Part shown: positions 11,572 through 23,942 of the stretch, piece after piece | Layout: the number at the start of each line of letters is the position of its first letter | How positions within the stretch are numbered: the stretch's first letter is position 1 | Translations under genes and position numbers: made by a program | The notes under the pieces: generated by a model | Seen by the model: the letters and a program-made list of their open reading frames with translations, nothing else | The model's database searches: none | What the model was told of the DNA's origin: nothing | Origin: Lingula anatina | Taxonomy: Eukaryota; Brachiopoda; Lingulata; Lingulida; Lingulidae | Assembly (NCBI RefSeq): GCF_001039355.2 | Contig: NW_019775369.1 | Location: 171,539-233,538, forward strand | Length of the DNA: 62,000 nt | Reading direction: 5' to 3'

Positions 11572-11604
11572 TCCCCCCCCAAAAAAAAAAAAAAAAAAAA
11601 AAAA
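11570..11604. repeat. C8/A24 homopolymer junction
   Basis: CTCCCCCCCC followed by a run of about 24 A bases, then AAATAAAATAAAATAAAA-like DNA. It may be the tail of a retroposon, but no retroposon body was recognised to its left. Confidence 0.7.
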
Positions 11605-12842
11605 GTCAAATAAAATAAAATAAAAGATAAACCAAGACTGTCAAATAAAATAGCTCTAAGCTCCATGCATCTAACCTGTTTCATTGTACTGTTTCAGTGT
11701 ATAATATATACGAACATCACTTTATAATATTCCAAATGTGATCAGTACAGAGTTTACCTCCACTTCTATCTCTATAATGATGCTCCCTAATGACATGATG
11801 ACTATAATTTGCAGTGTGAAAATGCGGGAGCCATAATAAACAGTGGATACCAGACGTAAATAAACATGATGCTTTTCTACACATATTTTATTCATCTCGA
11901 CATAGTCACCATCACCAATGACCGTAGCGTACTTTACCAGTTATTCAATTATGTCGACACAAATTGAATATAGACGAGATATCTGGGAATATTGCATAAA
12001 AGTAAAACGACGGACTCTGCCATAACAATTTGAAGACCAATACTAAATGAGACGCAAATATAGCAATGATATGAAAGATACTGACTGTCATAAATCATTG
12101 GAGCGTATAAGTAGATTTGTTCGTTATCGCAGGAAACGGCATGTGTTTTTTTTTCAATACGAACAGTTAGTCCTACAGAACAATATGTTTCCATTCAGAG
12201 TCAAGATTCATCCATGAAATGTTAATTTTGTTATTAAATATGAAACGCAGGTTCATAATACATGAACGTTCTACTCAGAGGTTTTCTAGTTCTAAATATG
12301 AACACGTTATATAGTTTAACACCAAGTTCAACTTAGATCATTTTTCCAAATGTGACCATGTTATAGGTTTACGCTAAGTTCACCTTAGACATATATTGTG
12401 TTATACATATGACCACGTCATAGATATACACTATGTTCAACTTAGATATATGTTGTGTTATATATACGAGCACGTTAGGAGTTCTAAATATCTAATTTAG
12501 TTTTGTTTCCACACCTACTGCTACTGAGATGTCTGTACAAGGTCATTTAAAATAGCACACTGGCTCTCAGTTCCCGTACTAGGTTTATTTTGAAAAAAAA
12601 AAGACATTTCCTAAAGCGTCAACTGCAAGACAATATGTGTATTATAGATGAAACATGTTTCAACTCATCTTAATCCCGATTGAAGTGCTCTTTTTAGCTC
12701 TTCTGTCTGTCTCAGATGCTCGATGTCGACTTCATTTAGCAAAACAGATTGAAAACATCTCTTTGAGCTTATTTCATTACACACGTCAACATTGACTTTT
12801 CACTGCCCTGGATGGACGGCCAGTTTCACCTTCACCGGGAAA
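11605..12842. other. Intergenic stretch with weak internal repetition
   Basis: Around 12240-12490 phrases like AACACGTTATAG, CCATGTTATAGG and CCACGTCATAGA alternate with TTCAACTTAGA at about 65-bp spacing, a degenerate tandem repeat. No coding signal is seen. Confidence 0.4.
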
Positions 12843-13226
12843 CTAGTGTGTTTGTGTGTGTATATGTGTGTGTATGTTTGTATGTGTACGTGTGTGTATA
12901 TGTGTGTGTATGTTTGTATGTGTACGTGTGTGTATATGTGTGTGTATGTTTGTATGTGTATGTGTGTGTATATGTGTGTGTATGTTTGTATGTGTACCTG
13001 TGTGTATATGTGTGTGTATGTGTATGTGTGTATGTGTATGTGTGTGTATGTGCATGTGAATATGTATGTATGTGTATGTGTGTGTATGTGTGTGTATGTA
13101 TGTGTGTATGTGTGTGTGTGTGTATGTGCATGTGAGTGTGTATGTGTACGTATGTATGTGTGTGTATGTGTGCATGTGTGTGTGTATGTATGTATGTGTG
13201 TATGTTTATGTTTGTGTGTGAGTGTA
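12843..13226. repeat. TG/TATG microsatellite with a 36-bp higher-order unit
   Basis: About 380 bp of TGTG, TATG and TTTG words. In the first 150 bp GTAC (or GTAT) recurs at 12886, 12922, 12958 and 12994, an exact 36-bp period; after that the array becomes irregular. The long open frames on both strands here are low-complexity Cys/Val/Tyr or His/Thr translations and are not genes. Confidence 0.95.
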
Positions 13227-16200
13227 TTGAGAGGTTAATATGACGTCATTCTCATTGAAATGTCTACCAGATTATTGGTGTTTTTGTATTTGTTGTCGTT
13301 TTATTGCAATAAGGATATTTATTGTAGTAAAGCTGTTGTTAATATGAAATTAACACGGTATCGTATCAGGCAAATTGAGTCAAACCTTGAAATTCGGCGG
13401 ATAGGTCTACAGCCATCCGTTGTAGGTGCTTCTGTGGATCCCTGATTTTTAAACGGATAAAGAACTGATTACATGGATATTAGAGAAAGGTTAATGTGTA
13501 TGGCACTGGGATTGGGAGATCGTTTGGTTTTGCCTTATTTTGCTTGGTATACTGTGTTGGTAGGAGGTAGAGGGCTGTATCTCGGGGATATAAGAGAGGG
13601 ATAGGGTGTCACGTGACTCGCTGTGTTCGCTCCACCATCGCATGTAGACCACAAAACCATGAGCTGATAATTTACATGATGCCTCGTTTGATACAGTTCC
13701 GAATGATAGAATACTGATCAATGTACAGACGCCTATTTTGCCTCAAGTGATAGATACAATACGAGTCGCCGAGCTGCACGTGAAATATTACGAGTGTATT
13801 GTCAAACTGCAGGCGTTCTACTCGCTAGCCGTGGCTAACTTCGTATAATTACTCAAACTGCGTCACCCTATCAGTGTGACAGTCGCCTCATTATGCGGTC
13901 AGTGACACCTGGAGCAGGTCTGACAACAGGTGACAACAGGTGACAGGTCTTGCGCGCTGTCCGTCACGAAATACGGTGATTTTCTCCGAGAATTACCAGG
14001 TCAAGCGGGCCACGCTACCTTAACAGCCTCAGCAGCTTGGCTTGCGTCCCGCCTCCGACTACGTTATAATTATGAAGAAGAATGCGAATAGTTAGTAGGG
14101 GCACATGATTGGCTATTAAGACATCTAATACATATACAAGATTACTTTATATAGATTAATAGTTTTCAGTCAGGTAGCAGCGAACCGTTGGGTGTCTTTT
14201 TACAGTGTTGTATTGAAATCATGCCTTTATTTTGGCTCAACATGAAAGTAATGTTAATAAGAAAAATACACGTTAAATGACTGATTTCAATAAGTGGTGG
14301 ACTGCTTCTCTACCTGTAGCCACCGGGTTAATAATACACGGTTTATCTCTTTATAACAATTTTTAGTGGAATTATGTACTCTTGGTCAACAAAAGACCCA
14401 CTCATTATGAGATACCGTTTTCTGTCAATATGACATGACTGGCAGAAATAGAACAATCCACAGCCGGTGTTTCATTCAGTCACATTCCCAAACATTCAAG
14501 CTGGAGAGCCATTAAATTTTCTTGAAAAACGTCCAAATAAATTTGGTGCCTTTATATGCATGGCGCTTTCTGAAAATATGCGCTTCAGCACGATATACAT
14601 GTATGTAAATCGAAATTCTTAAACTAGTGGAACGGAATAAAGTGTTTCTTTCTCAAGCACAAATGCAACAATACCTTCCGTTCTTGATGCCGTGATTCTT
14701 GCTGAGCACTGCAGATAATTCATTCAGCCCTGCTTTCCTCGCCACACAGAACACAAGTTCGGAAGTTCAGGCCCCGTTCATAAATCTGAAGCCGAACATT
14801 GTGATCTTCTTTGCTAAAGGTTAATCGCGTCGTCGTATAATTATATAAATCAACCGTCGGTCTAAATTTTCACTCATCATTCATATGTATTTACTTCCTG
14901 CTTGTGGTGTGGAATGTCCATCATTTCCTTCATACCGTGTTCTGAAACTGGATCCAAAGGCTTGCTGCAGCCGACCTTCATCTCAGAGCAAGCTCACACG
15001 GTGACAGATCAACGCACGGCTGCATTCAACTCGACAGAGTTTCCTTACAAATCATTCCTTAGCGTTTTGACAAATCTATTCCCCTTCAAACTCCGTGCAG
15101 TTAGATCTGTCACGCAATGTATTTTGGTCGCTGCAGATCAATGGAACCACTTCAGACCAGGTCGTGATGAGTGCAACCAAAGTATATACCTCCTTCAATC
15201 AAACTGATGATTGGTTTCTACAAGAGTACAGATGACATTGAAGTCAATGTTACTATTGTAACATGTGGAATCCTTAGGTCGCGTGCCATGATATTTTCAT
15301 GGGAACCCACGTTGCCTAAGTTACAGATACGGTTTTGTAAATGCACCGTTGTATGAAAGATGGAAGATTATATATTCTGGGAGGGGGGGGGGTAAATGAC
15401 ATAAATAACATGCCTTGGCGTATTAAAAGCATAGTAGACGATACAGTTTTAGTATGTTCTAGTACATGTTTGGCACAGGGGAAATCGTATTTCTGGTATT
15501 CAGTTCCGTTCAAGTGTATTGACAGGCAGGAACATTTCATCTTTTTTTGTTAATTCAAAGCCTCCGCTGACAACAGTTTTCGAAATCTATCTCATCGTTC
15601 TTATTATTATAGTTCTAAAGCCCATCACAATATTTCTTATTCGAATCAATAAACAATACTTGCTCACGTTGTAAGTATAGGCTTTTCCCTGTGGCATTTA
15701 CCTTGCGGTTATCTAATTATGGCAAGTGCGACCTTAAATGCGTCTTATGGCAACATGTTCTGGGAAATGGCATTCCTTGGTTTTAAAAAGAAATTAGCAT
15801 ACTCTTAGCAGGATTGTAACAATAACAGACAACACAATATCTCCTTCTGAAATGCAACATTTGCGTCAAAAATTCTCAATTTCTGCGTCTTTGTGCTCCC
15901 CTGAGGTTGTTAAAAAAACAAATTTAATTTACTGCTACTGTTTCGAGTCAACATGCCACTGCGTGTGCGATGGTGTGATTGCATTAGAAAGAAAAGTGAT
16001 ATACCTTATGACTGCCAGTCAGTTTGACGTTTAACAAAAGTGCATTTGTACGCAATTGTTTTAAAAGCTTATCTTCTACCGAAACAAAAAATCATACAAT
16101 TTGATGTCATCAATATGAAGAAGTTAGAGTCGAAGAGTATGGCAAGCTTTTCTTAAGAACACCATCGTCTTCCTGGTCCGCGCCTTTAATATCATACATA

Positions 16201-16554
16201 CCCATATATACCTACAGGCAATTATGGTACCTGGTCCTCTACGGAATAAGCCTAATTAATCAGTTAGAGTAGCAATTTGCAGTGACCTACTATTTATCAA
16301 ACTGAATGAATCAGAATTTGCCGCTTGGCGTCTTCTTCGGCTTGATTTTTGAGGATTGTCTATAAAACCGAGGGAGATGAAGTCAGACGAGACACGAATG
16401 GAGAATTGTTACCACAGATACGTTTCACGAACTGGATATAGGGGGACCCCTGCCCCCCCCCATATATATATAAAACTTGACCTTTAGACCTTTGGCAACA
16501 GGTTAAATGACATGTTATGGCATGGAGTATTCATATCACTTATACTTTACCACT
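13227..16554. other. Intergenic stretch, nothing recognised
   Basis: 3.3 kb without supported coding. The only local repetition noted is a direct repeat of ACAACAGGTGAC near 13923-13945 and a G-run near 15383. Confidence 0.4.
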
Positions 16555-16856
16555 TACACTGTAAAAACAGTGCTTAGCATTTAAATACATACAACATACG
16601 TTAAGCACCTATACGCATTTAGAAATATGTGTAAAAGCTAAGCACGTATAGCTTTTCAAGCGTTTCACAGAAGAAAATGCTAGACACGTTGGCAGTGTTA
16701 CACGTTTAGCTATGTGCTTAGCTTCACCGATATATGGATCTATAATAAGTCTATCACAAGCTAAGCACATTGGCTAAGCACTTCCCCTGCTAAGCGCGTG
16801 AGGCTGCTAAACACATGGAGCTGCTATAGGTGTGGAATTCCTAAACGCGTGGAGCT

Positions 16857-17009
16857 GCTGAACAATACCCTCTACCAAGGCCGCAGTTCTTGGGGACATT
16901 TTTTGCTGAGGCGACATCAGATCAAAATGACTTTCTATTTATCTAGAGACATATCTGTGAATATCTGTGAAAAATCAATCTGTCGCCCTGGTAGAGGGTA
17001 GCTGAACAA
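16857..17009. mobile_element. Mutator-like MITE with 9-bp target duplication (family M, copy 1)
   Basis: The element itself is 16866-17000 (135 bp), with ends TACCCTCTACCA and TGGTAGAGGGTA. It is flanked by identical GCTGAACAA at 16857-16865 and 17001-17009. Internal AGAGACATATCTGTGAATAT is shared with copy 2 at 27465-27645. A 9-bp duplication with long inverted ends is characteristic of Mutator-type transposition; the family assignment is inferred because no transposase is nearby. It lies inside the 2.06-kb element, so it inserted later. Confidence 0.85.
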
Positions 17010-18381
17010 CAAGTTTAGCTTTTCAAGCTTCTTTCAGAAGAAATAAAAATGTTTAACATTCTTAGAAGTGTCGCACTTTTAGCTATGTGATTAGTTTCAC
17101 CGGTCCCATAAGTTTATTACAAGGCTCAACAATTTGGCTTAACACTGCCCCTTGTAAACGTGTGGAGCTGTTGAAGGCGTGGAGCAGTCTGCTCGAACGC
17201 TTTGTGTCCTTCCTTGCAGTAACACGTGCTTATTTAAAATAGGCCTATTAAAGATGCATACAAAGTCAATTTTTTGCTCAAAAACCAACCAAGTACCAGT
17301 ATATAGTTTCAAAAAGTATCATTAAGAAAATTGCCGGAAGGCATTGATTAATATTACCCGAAAAATGATATTTGAATGGATTTTTCTGTTAGCTTACTAT
17401 CCTGTATATACATGGGGCAGAAAAGTAGGTCACATAAGTAGGTTAAATTTCTGACCAAAAATTTAAAGAGCAGTCTAAAGCTCTTTTATGGCTGATCGAG
17501 TGATTTATTCAGTTTGTCTCTTTATTTGAGTCGTACAAGAATCTAGTAGAAGTGGTTTATATGTGTTACTGGCAACCCACGCTCCACCGATGCTCGGTTC
17601 ATATGTACCTTTAAGTAAATCCAAATAACAAATAACGTTTTCACGACGTTATCAGATGGTTACATGCTGGTTATGGTATAGAAGAACATTATGGTAACGT
17701 TATGGGTGTTTTAACTCCATGCAAAATGATGTACAGTAACGTTATAATTTGTAAAAAGATTCGAAGACCGTTTCTACAAAATTTTATGATACATGTAACG
17801 TCATTTTGTGGAGTTTTATCAGCGTGTTTATAACATTCTGGAAAAACATTATATAATGTTTTGAAAACATTTTTTATATAAATAACCAAAACACGTCTTA
17901 TGCTGTTTGAACTACAGTTAGCGGTTAATTCCAAAATGGGCTTGGGGTTAGTCGGCGACTAGAGAGGTGCAAATTGTAGAATATTCGGACTATCGGTACC
18001 GAAATAACCAGCATGTGATGAAAGCTTAAATAAAGTATTATAATGAATACCCCACCATCATCCTGATGTTCTATTGTTCATTACTTCCGGAAAAAATAAA
18101 TAGATATCAATACCGTAACGCATTTTATCAAAATATGGAGAAAGGTGTTTTAAAGTAAAAATGATAGTTGTTTCGTGCCTTTAGTGAACTAGTGAATTTT
18201 CCTATCCTGGTTTTCAGAAATACATTCCAATAAACTTCCTCGCAAGGTCAGCTAACACAAGGATGAATAAGTCCAGCCGTAAAGATGATAGTGGGAAGTC
18301 AACGATGTTGACAGTTCACGGTACCCTGTTATAGAAAGAAATAACTATAGCAGTTAAAGGTGACCGTGAGTTCGTGTGTGT

Positions 18382-18419
18382 TTGTATGTGCGCGCGAGCA
18401 CGCGCGTGTGTGTGTGTGC
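18382..18419. repeat. GT/GC dinucleotide repeat
   Basis: A short TGTGTG/GCGCGC microsatellite within the 2.06-kb element. Confidence 0.8.
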
Positions 18420-18616
18420 GACCAAAACAGTTGAAACCCAAAAGTTAAACAAATACACCCTTCATTTATAAGCCGTCAAACGCGTCATACTGCTAAACAC
18501 AAGCGTGTAACATGTTAAGGAGCTAAGCATGTTAGGGGCTAAACGCGTCGAAAAAAGTGAGACAAAACAGGCGCTTAGAAATGTGTTTAGGAGCTAAACA
18601 CTGTTTTTACAGTGTA

Positions 18617-19716
18617 TACACTTATACTATCACTGTACGAAAGGTAATGATATTGTCTCTAATACTTCACTTATACATGTGTACATTTATAGTTATCACT
18701 GAAAAACAGATTGTATGACATAGTCACTAATACTTTATATAACTTTATATAATTATTCTCTCACTGAGCAACTAGAATCTCTACAACATGGGCCAGTTTT
18801 TAAAAGATACCTTTAGTCTAAAACCGATTAAGGATTTGTCTGGAATTTAAGTGTACGTGGACCTGGCTTTGTTTTATCACTGATATTAGAAATTACTGAT
18901 ATTATCTGCCTGTACTAAAACAAGAAACACATTGCTACATATTTTCGTCTAATACATACTTGATTTCAATTTTATGGAATATTATCATCACCAGATTTTT
19001 TACTAAAAGTTAAGGCTAATTTTTGGACTAAAGTCCTCATGTGAAACAAGCCCCTTGTCATCATTAAGTGGATTGGCTGGCTGTTATAGTATTAAGCTTA
19101 AGGTCACGGACGCTGCAAGTCATGAGGGAGACCGCGACATTAAGTACTGAGGACAAACCGAAGTATGTATGGCCTAGTCAGGCTTTAATGATATCCTGGA
19201 CTGAGCCGGAGTGATTTCTCATGGGTTGATCAGAACTAACGACAAAAGGTTAATCCAGTGCAAGTTGAAACGCATCCTATCTGCTTGCGTTCTTCTGTAG
19301 AGTCAAGGGTGCACGTACTTTGGAAAGGCCAAACTGGATTGACCTTGGCTTCTGCGGCGCCTTTCATGTTAGGATTGTTCGGGAAATAAGAGGGTATTTA
19401 CAGTGTATAAGGCTAGGCTTTGTAGCTATACCTGTGTGTCCTCAGCATTTTATCTACGTCAGCCATAAGGGCACAAATTAAGTGGAAATTAAAGGGAGAT
19501 GATCACCCCTTGTTGCTATTTTTAGGATACATGGCCTGCCCACTATTAACAAATGCGCTCCTTACAACCCTATACTTTTTTGTTGTTACCTTTAATCCCC
19601 GAGTGCAGTTTTGCAGCGTTAGAAAGGCAATCGTCACATATTGCAAATTATTTTAATGTACTTATCCGTCATAAATGTCGCTACGTATTTTAATAGTTTA
19701 GATACACGGGTTTTAT
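18617..19716. other. Intergenic stretch, nothing recognised
   Basis: AT-rich DNA without supported coding or recognisable repeat ends. Confidence 0.4.
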
Positions 19717-19887
19717 GACTGGGTTCCCATGCCTAGATCGATCTAACGAGATCGATCCATCTCCAAGGGGTTTCTCGTTAAATTTGCTTTCAGCTTAAGG
19801 AGCTTAGATGTCTGGCACGCCCACTGAAGCTGCGAAATGATAATTAATTACCCCCTAGCAGCTTCAGTAGGCGTGACAGACATTGTG
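19717..19887. mobile_element. Palindromic MITE (family H), truncated copy
   Basis: Starts GACTGGGTTCCCATG and shares AGATCGATCCATCTCCAAGG, then TTCTCG, GCTTAG, ATGTCT, GAAGCTGC, TAATTAATTA and GCAGCTTCAGTAGGCGTG with the intact copy at 22471-22727. The right arm is lost after about 19885, so the expected inverted end and target duplication are missing. Confidence 0.7.
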
Positions 19888-20739
19888 ATTGCAATTGAAT
19901 GCTCCCTAAATTGAATTGGCTTTTTTTAGCAACTTTCATGCCCGAAATGCCCATTAAAACAAACCTGACGTAGACATATATCCCCACACGTACAGTATCT
20001 GGATTGGTGTACGTACTAGTATAGAAGTGAGTAGATATAGAATGGCGTCAACAGGAAGTCAACGTTAACAGCAAACTAACCACATGGTTTTACGTCTAAG
20101 TATCGACTACATTTTATCTCGTTTTTTTTAAATTAAATTTTTCCTGGAAAACACGATACTTCTTCAACTATCGCCACGGCACACCGGTCCCAGCAAGATG
20201 ACGATCTATAAAATGAAACTTGAGTTCTAAATTCCCCAATTTGAACAACTATTGTAAAAGAAATGGAGACAGGTAAATTTCACTGGCAACGATAAAGATA
20301 GATATATAAAACTAGAAACCGTGTTACACGTGGAAGATCGCAATTTCCTCCACTGTTTTGGCTACGATGCCTGTTGTTGATAAAGGGAAACTGGTTGAAA
20401 ATCCCAGGAAATTGACCTATTTTGCTAGATAAATGTAGAACTCACACTGCATAGCTTATATCCCTGATGGCCAGGGAAGAAAGCGGGCTGGTCGATATGG
20501 CCATGTCATCAGGTTGCAGAAGCAGATTTAGAGGTACAATTTCTGAAAACTATGTCACATTAATATTCCCCTCTAGAAATTGGAGATTTTGACTAGCTAA
20601 ATCATAGTTCTAAACCGTACCAAAGGGCAATGTCGGCTCTCCAAAGCATCAAGATTTTTTTCGGGGCCCTTGAGCAGGCCCTGAACCCCACATCCAGGTT
20701 GTCTACTTCGTTCCGGAAGTATTAATTTGATAAAGTTCG

Positions 20740-20790
20740 TTCCGGACACCCCCCCCCCCCCTTCAAATAATCCTGGGATCCGCCCCTGAA
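20740..20790. repeat. End of a CAGGGGCGGATCC-type repeat (minus orientation)
   Basis: A C14 run followed by TTCAAATAATCCTGGGATCC then GCCCCTG. This is the inverted form of the element end at 52144-52180 beside the second N gap. Only one end is recognised here. Confidence 0.55.
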
Positions 20791-21518
20791 GTTTTAGTGG
20801 TCGAATGTGAAATGTTTTAGGATAGAACTACATATACATATACATGTACATATACACATACCAATATCAATATCAATAGAACTGTGTGATAGGCAGTGTA
20901 ATCGGAGTTCGCTTGAAATGTTTACAATCCATTACTCCGGACTATAAATAGATTTAAATGAGACTGCACCACGGACGCTACAGTTCAAGTTAATGGCCAG
21001 ATAAAAGGGATGTTATTTTCTTTTTCTTGTCCTGGAAGAATTCCTGTTTGACGTCATTTCGTGGAAAATAAAAGAGAATCAGAAAACGATGCCAAACTGT
21101 GACCCTAGTGATTGGTATCAAATGCCCCGGATTGTTCAAAGATTGGATAAAACTTTCTCTTTATCAAATTAATACTTCCGCGCCCACAAACATCTAAAGA
21201 GAAATTCCAAGAAAGTGGCTTAAATGATGCCAAACATAAAGGGCACAACACCGCGGCAGTAGAAAAGGGACTTGGAATGCTCCTACTGCACTGCTTGAAC
21301 ACGTCTCAGAGATTGTTGTACTAATATAGCATGCTAGCTCAGTGCTTGTTTATCATGTGTGAATGAAGACGTAATAAACGTGTGGAGAATGTCAACAGAG
21401 TACACCCACGTCAAAGCATTGCAATCTGGTTGTTTTCCTGTTTTTTCTTACGTGTATTCCTATTTGCATGCTTTATTTAACATCTAGCAGCTAAATTCAT
21501 ACAAAACACTCGTCATCA
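20791..21518. other. Intergenic stretch, nothing recognised
   Basis: Short TACATATACA-type microsatellite near 20828-20860; otherwise no feature. Confidence 0.4.
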
Positions 21519-21668
21519 GGGCTCTGTAACTCTAAAGCATCGCGAATTGCGACCGAGCGCAAGCGTCTCTTTTCCATAACTCGGGATTTACTCGCCCCAT
21601 ATAATAGCCTCGAAATAAAATGTGATATCGCTATTCGAGATTCGCGATGCTTTCGAGTTACGGAGCCC
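21519..21668. mobile_element. Palindromic MITE, GTAACTCGAAAGC family (copy 2)
   Basis: 150 bp with ends GGGCTCTGTAACTCTAAAGC and, inverted, GCTTTCGAGTTACGGAGCCC, both followed inward by ATCGCGAA. It shares ATAACTCGG, CTCGCCCCATATAATA and the TAGCCTC core with the other two copies. No clear target duplication was found. Confidence 0.75.
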
Positions 21669-22467
21669 AGATCCTACGTCATACCCCACACGTGAAACGC
21701 ACTCATGAATTCCTGACACACTTTGGTGTCTCGTACCGTATCTTAATATACGTCACTTTTTATAAAGCGCTGACCCTGAGTCCTGTTATTTAGTCATTGC
21801 AGGCAACCGACGTGCGTACTCGATGACGTCTGTTATTGTCTTTGTCAAAATGAATACCTTTCATTTGTCTGGCTAGATTTATTGCACGCATTTTTTATCA
21901 ATGTGGTTATATGAAAACTTTGCAACATGGCATTCGTGAGAATCTACGGTGTAGAATGACGCACGGCCTTCCAATATCTTACTGCTACTGTTATAATCCT
22001 GTTTTAATGAGGCGTTTTGTTCAGTTTTGGACAAAGTCGAACGGAATCGTTATCTGGGACAGCTGAATGTCTGTAATGTTAATATCTCTGGTTGCATTTA
22101 AAGACCAATTGGTTTCTTATATCAGGCGATAATTAAGATACTATCACACTCCAGCTTACAGCACTTATATATAAGAGAAAATTACCTATACGCAGACAAA
22201 CACTAGGGGTTCGTAAGACATACGTCACGTTGGAGAACATGTGTGTTTTGAATAAGCGGAGGGAGATAAAATGTTTTGCGCCCGTTAAAAAAATTAAACG
22301 CTATTTGTATGCTTATTCTCATACGGTGAAGAAAAAGGCTGACTGAATACGCTAAGAGCTGTGCGTATATAATCAATTTCATATTCAGACAGGGCCTTTA
22401 CCAAACATTGAAATACAGCGACAAGTGGAGAAAATTCCACAGAACGATTCGTACCCAAATTTGTGTT
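21669..22467. other. Intergenic stretch, nothing recognised
   Basis: No supported coding or repeat feature. Confidence 0.4.
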
Positions 22468-22470
22468 TAA

Positions 22471-22727
22471 GGGGCCGTTCCCAGACCCTATCGTACTAAA
22501 TGTAGATCGATCCATCTCCAAGGGGATTCTCGCTAAATTGCAATCAACTTAAGCGGCTTAGATGTCTGTCATGCATATTGAAGCTGCTAGGAGGTAATTA
22601 ATTATCATTAAGCAGCTTCAGTAGGCGTGCCAGACGTCTAAGCCGCTTGGGCTGGAGGCAATTTAGCGAGAAACCCCTTGGAGATGGGTCGATCCTGTCA
22701 GACCGATATGTGTATGGGAACCCAGTC
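22471..22727. mobile_element. Palindromic MITE with TAA target duplication (family H, best copy)
   Basis: A 257-bp near-palindrome. The left arm (ATCGATCCATCTCCAAGGGG, CTCGCTAAATTGC, TTAAGCGGCTTAGATGTCTG) mirrors the right arm (CAGACGTCTAAGCCGCTT, CAATTTAGCGAGAAACCCC, CTTGGAGATGGGTCGATCC). An inner pair, GAAGCTGC and GCAGCTTC, surrounds TAATTAATTA. TAA flanks it at 22468-22470 and 22728-22730. The structure and TSD suggest a PIF/Harbinger-mobilised MITE; no protein is encoded. Confidence 0.8.
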
Positions 22728-22730
22728 TAA

Positions 22731-23910
22731 TACAGTTGGCATGCCTCGGTGATTAAGAAAAAAATGTTGAAAAAAAAAACATTTTGTATAAATTCTGATA
22801 CTCATAACGTACCTTGGGCTTGTATCAGTGGCAGCAAGCCTACATGTATAGGCAGTTTCATATCTGGCACTCTAACACTACACGTGTACAGATATCATGT
22901 AATTTCATGTACAAATAGATATGAATTGGTAAGTACTTGTGCTCAAGCGTTTTCTCATCACGTCGTTTTGATCAATACGGCTATTATGTAAGGTTGGCAC
23001 GTAGATGACTGATTCTGTCCAGGAAACTTTGATGTCAGTTTATATGCAGTTTTAAAATACGAAAAGAAAAAAAAATGCGCATTAAGTGCGGATGATATAT
23101 TAGTCATTTGCAAAAAGTAGGCAGGAAAAGAAGCTTTAATATACTGGGTACAACTTAAAAACCTGTTTGGGTGCACAAAAGGTAAAAAAAAATACCACAA
23201 AAACAATAATAAATGAACGACAATTGAATTTTGTGTATCTACTCTTTTTGTTTTTCTTCGAGTGTCTCATGAACGTGCTGTGTTTCAGGTATCCATTCAT
23301 CTTCAAATTGACCGACCGAAATGAAAAGCACGATTTTCTTTATTGTTTGTTTTTGTCTGGCTTCGTTGTGCTTTTCCATGGTGGCATTTGTTCCTCCACG
23401 GCTTCAGGGGTCTTTCTTCTATTCCTGTTTAAATTTGCAAAGCCATTTGAATTAATCTAATTGCCGTTGCATAACAAAACTGGATCCTGAGACGATCGAT
23501 GTGTTTAGAAGTGAAAAAAAAAGTATTCGTCGATCCCTTTGTCTTTCTACAAATACAAGTAGATCTGGTATATGATATGGCGTAATAACATCAAGGCGTT
23601 CGACTTAATAAATCTCAGACGCCGTTGAGACGTGAGAAGTGAGAATTATGATGTATGGAGGCATGGTTTCTTGCTGTCGTGTTCTAGACGTGATCTTTTG
23701 CCTGTGAAAATTGACGGGTAGAAGACATTATAGGGAACTGGAATTGACGCTGGATCCACCCATTCTAATTACCATACTTGCATACATATACACCTAGCTC
23801 ACTTTCAGTCGGCTCAGTTCATTATTAAATAAACACTGGACAACCATGGCAATTACCTTGCAGTGAGCACGTTTTTACAGTCAAAAAGAAAGCGGTGGTG
23901 CATGGTTTCT

Positions 23911-23942
<32 letters not shown>

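Larger units (their letters stand above)
16557..18614. mobile_element. 2.06-kb TA-flanked DNA transposon with subterminal GCTAAGCAC motif arrays
   Basis: Inverted ends CACTGTAAAAACAGTG[C/T]TTAGC at 16557 and, reversed, ending at 18614 (one mismatch in about 21). TA dinucleotides flank both ends, as expected for a Tc1/mariner-type insertion. Both subterminal regions are packed with degenerate words like GCTAAGCAC, GTGCTTAGC and CTAAACGCGT (about 16570-16860 and 18480-18600). No transposase ORF is present, so it is non-autonomous. A Mutator-like MITE is nested at 16866-17000, and AACGTT-rich sequence lies near 17630-17820. Confidence 0.7.

Noticed and set aside
12792-13238. Long open frames (100-148 aa) on both strands
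   Set aside because: They are translations of the TG-rich microsatellite, giving Cys/Val/Tyr or His/Thr runs in every frame.
14902-15207. 101-aa plus-strand ORF
   Set aside because: No domain, signal or repeat support; length is within chance for this much DNA.
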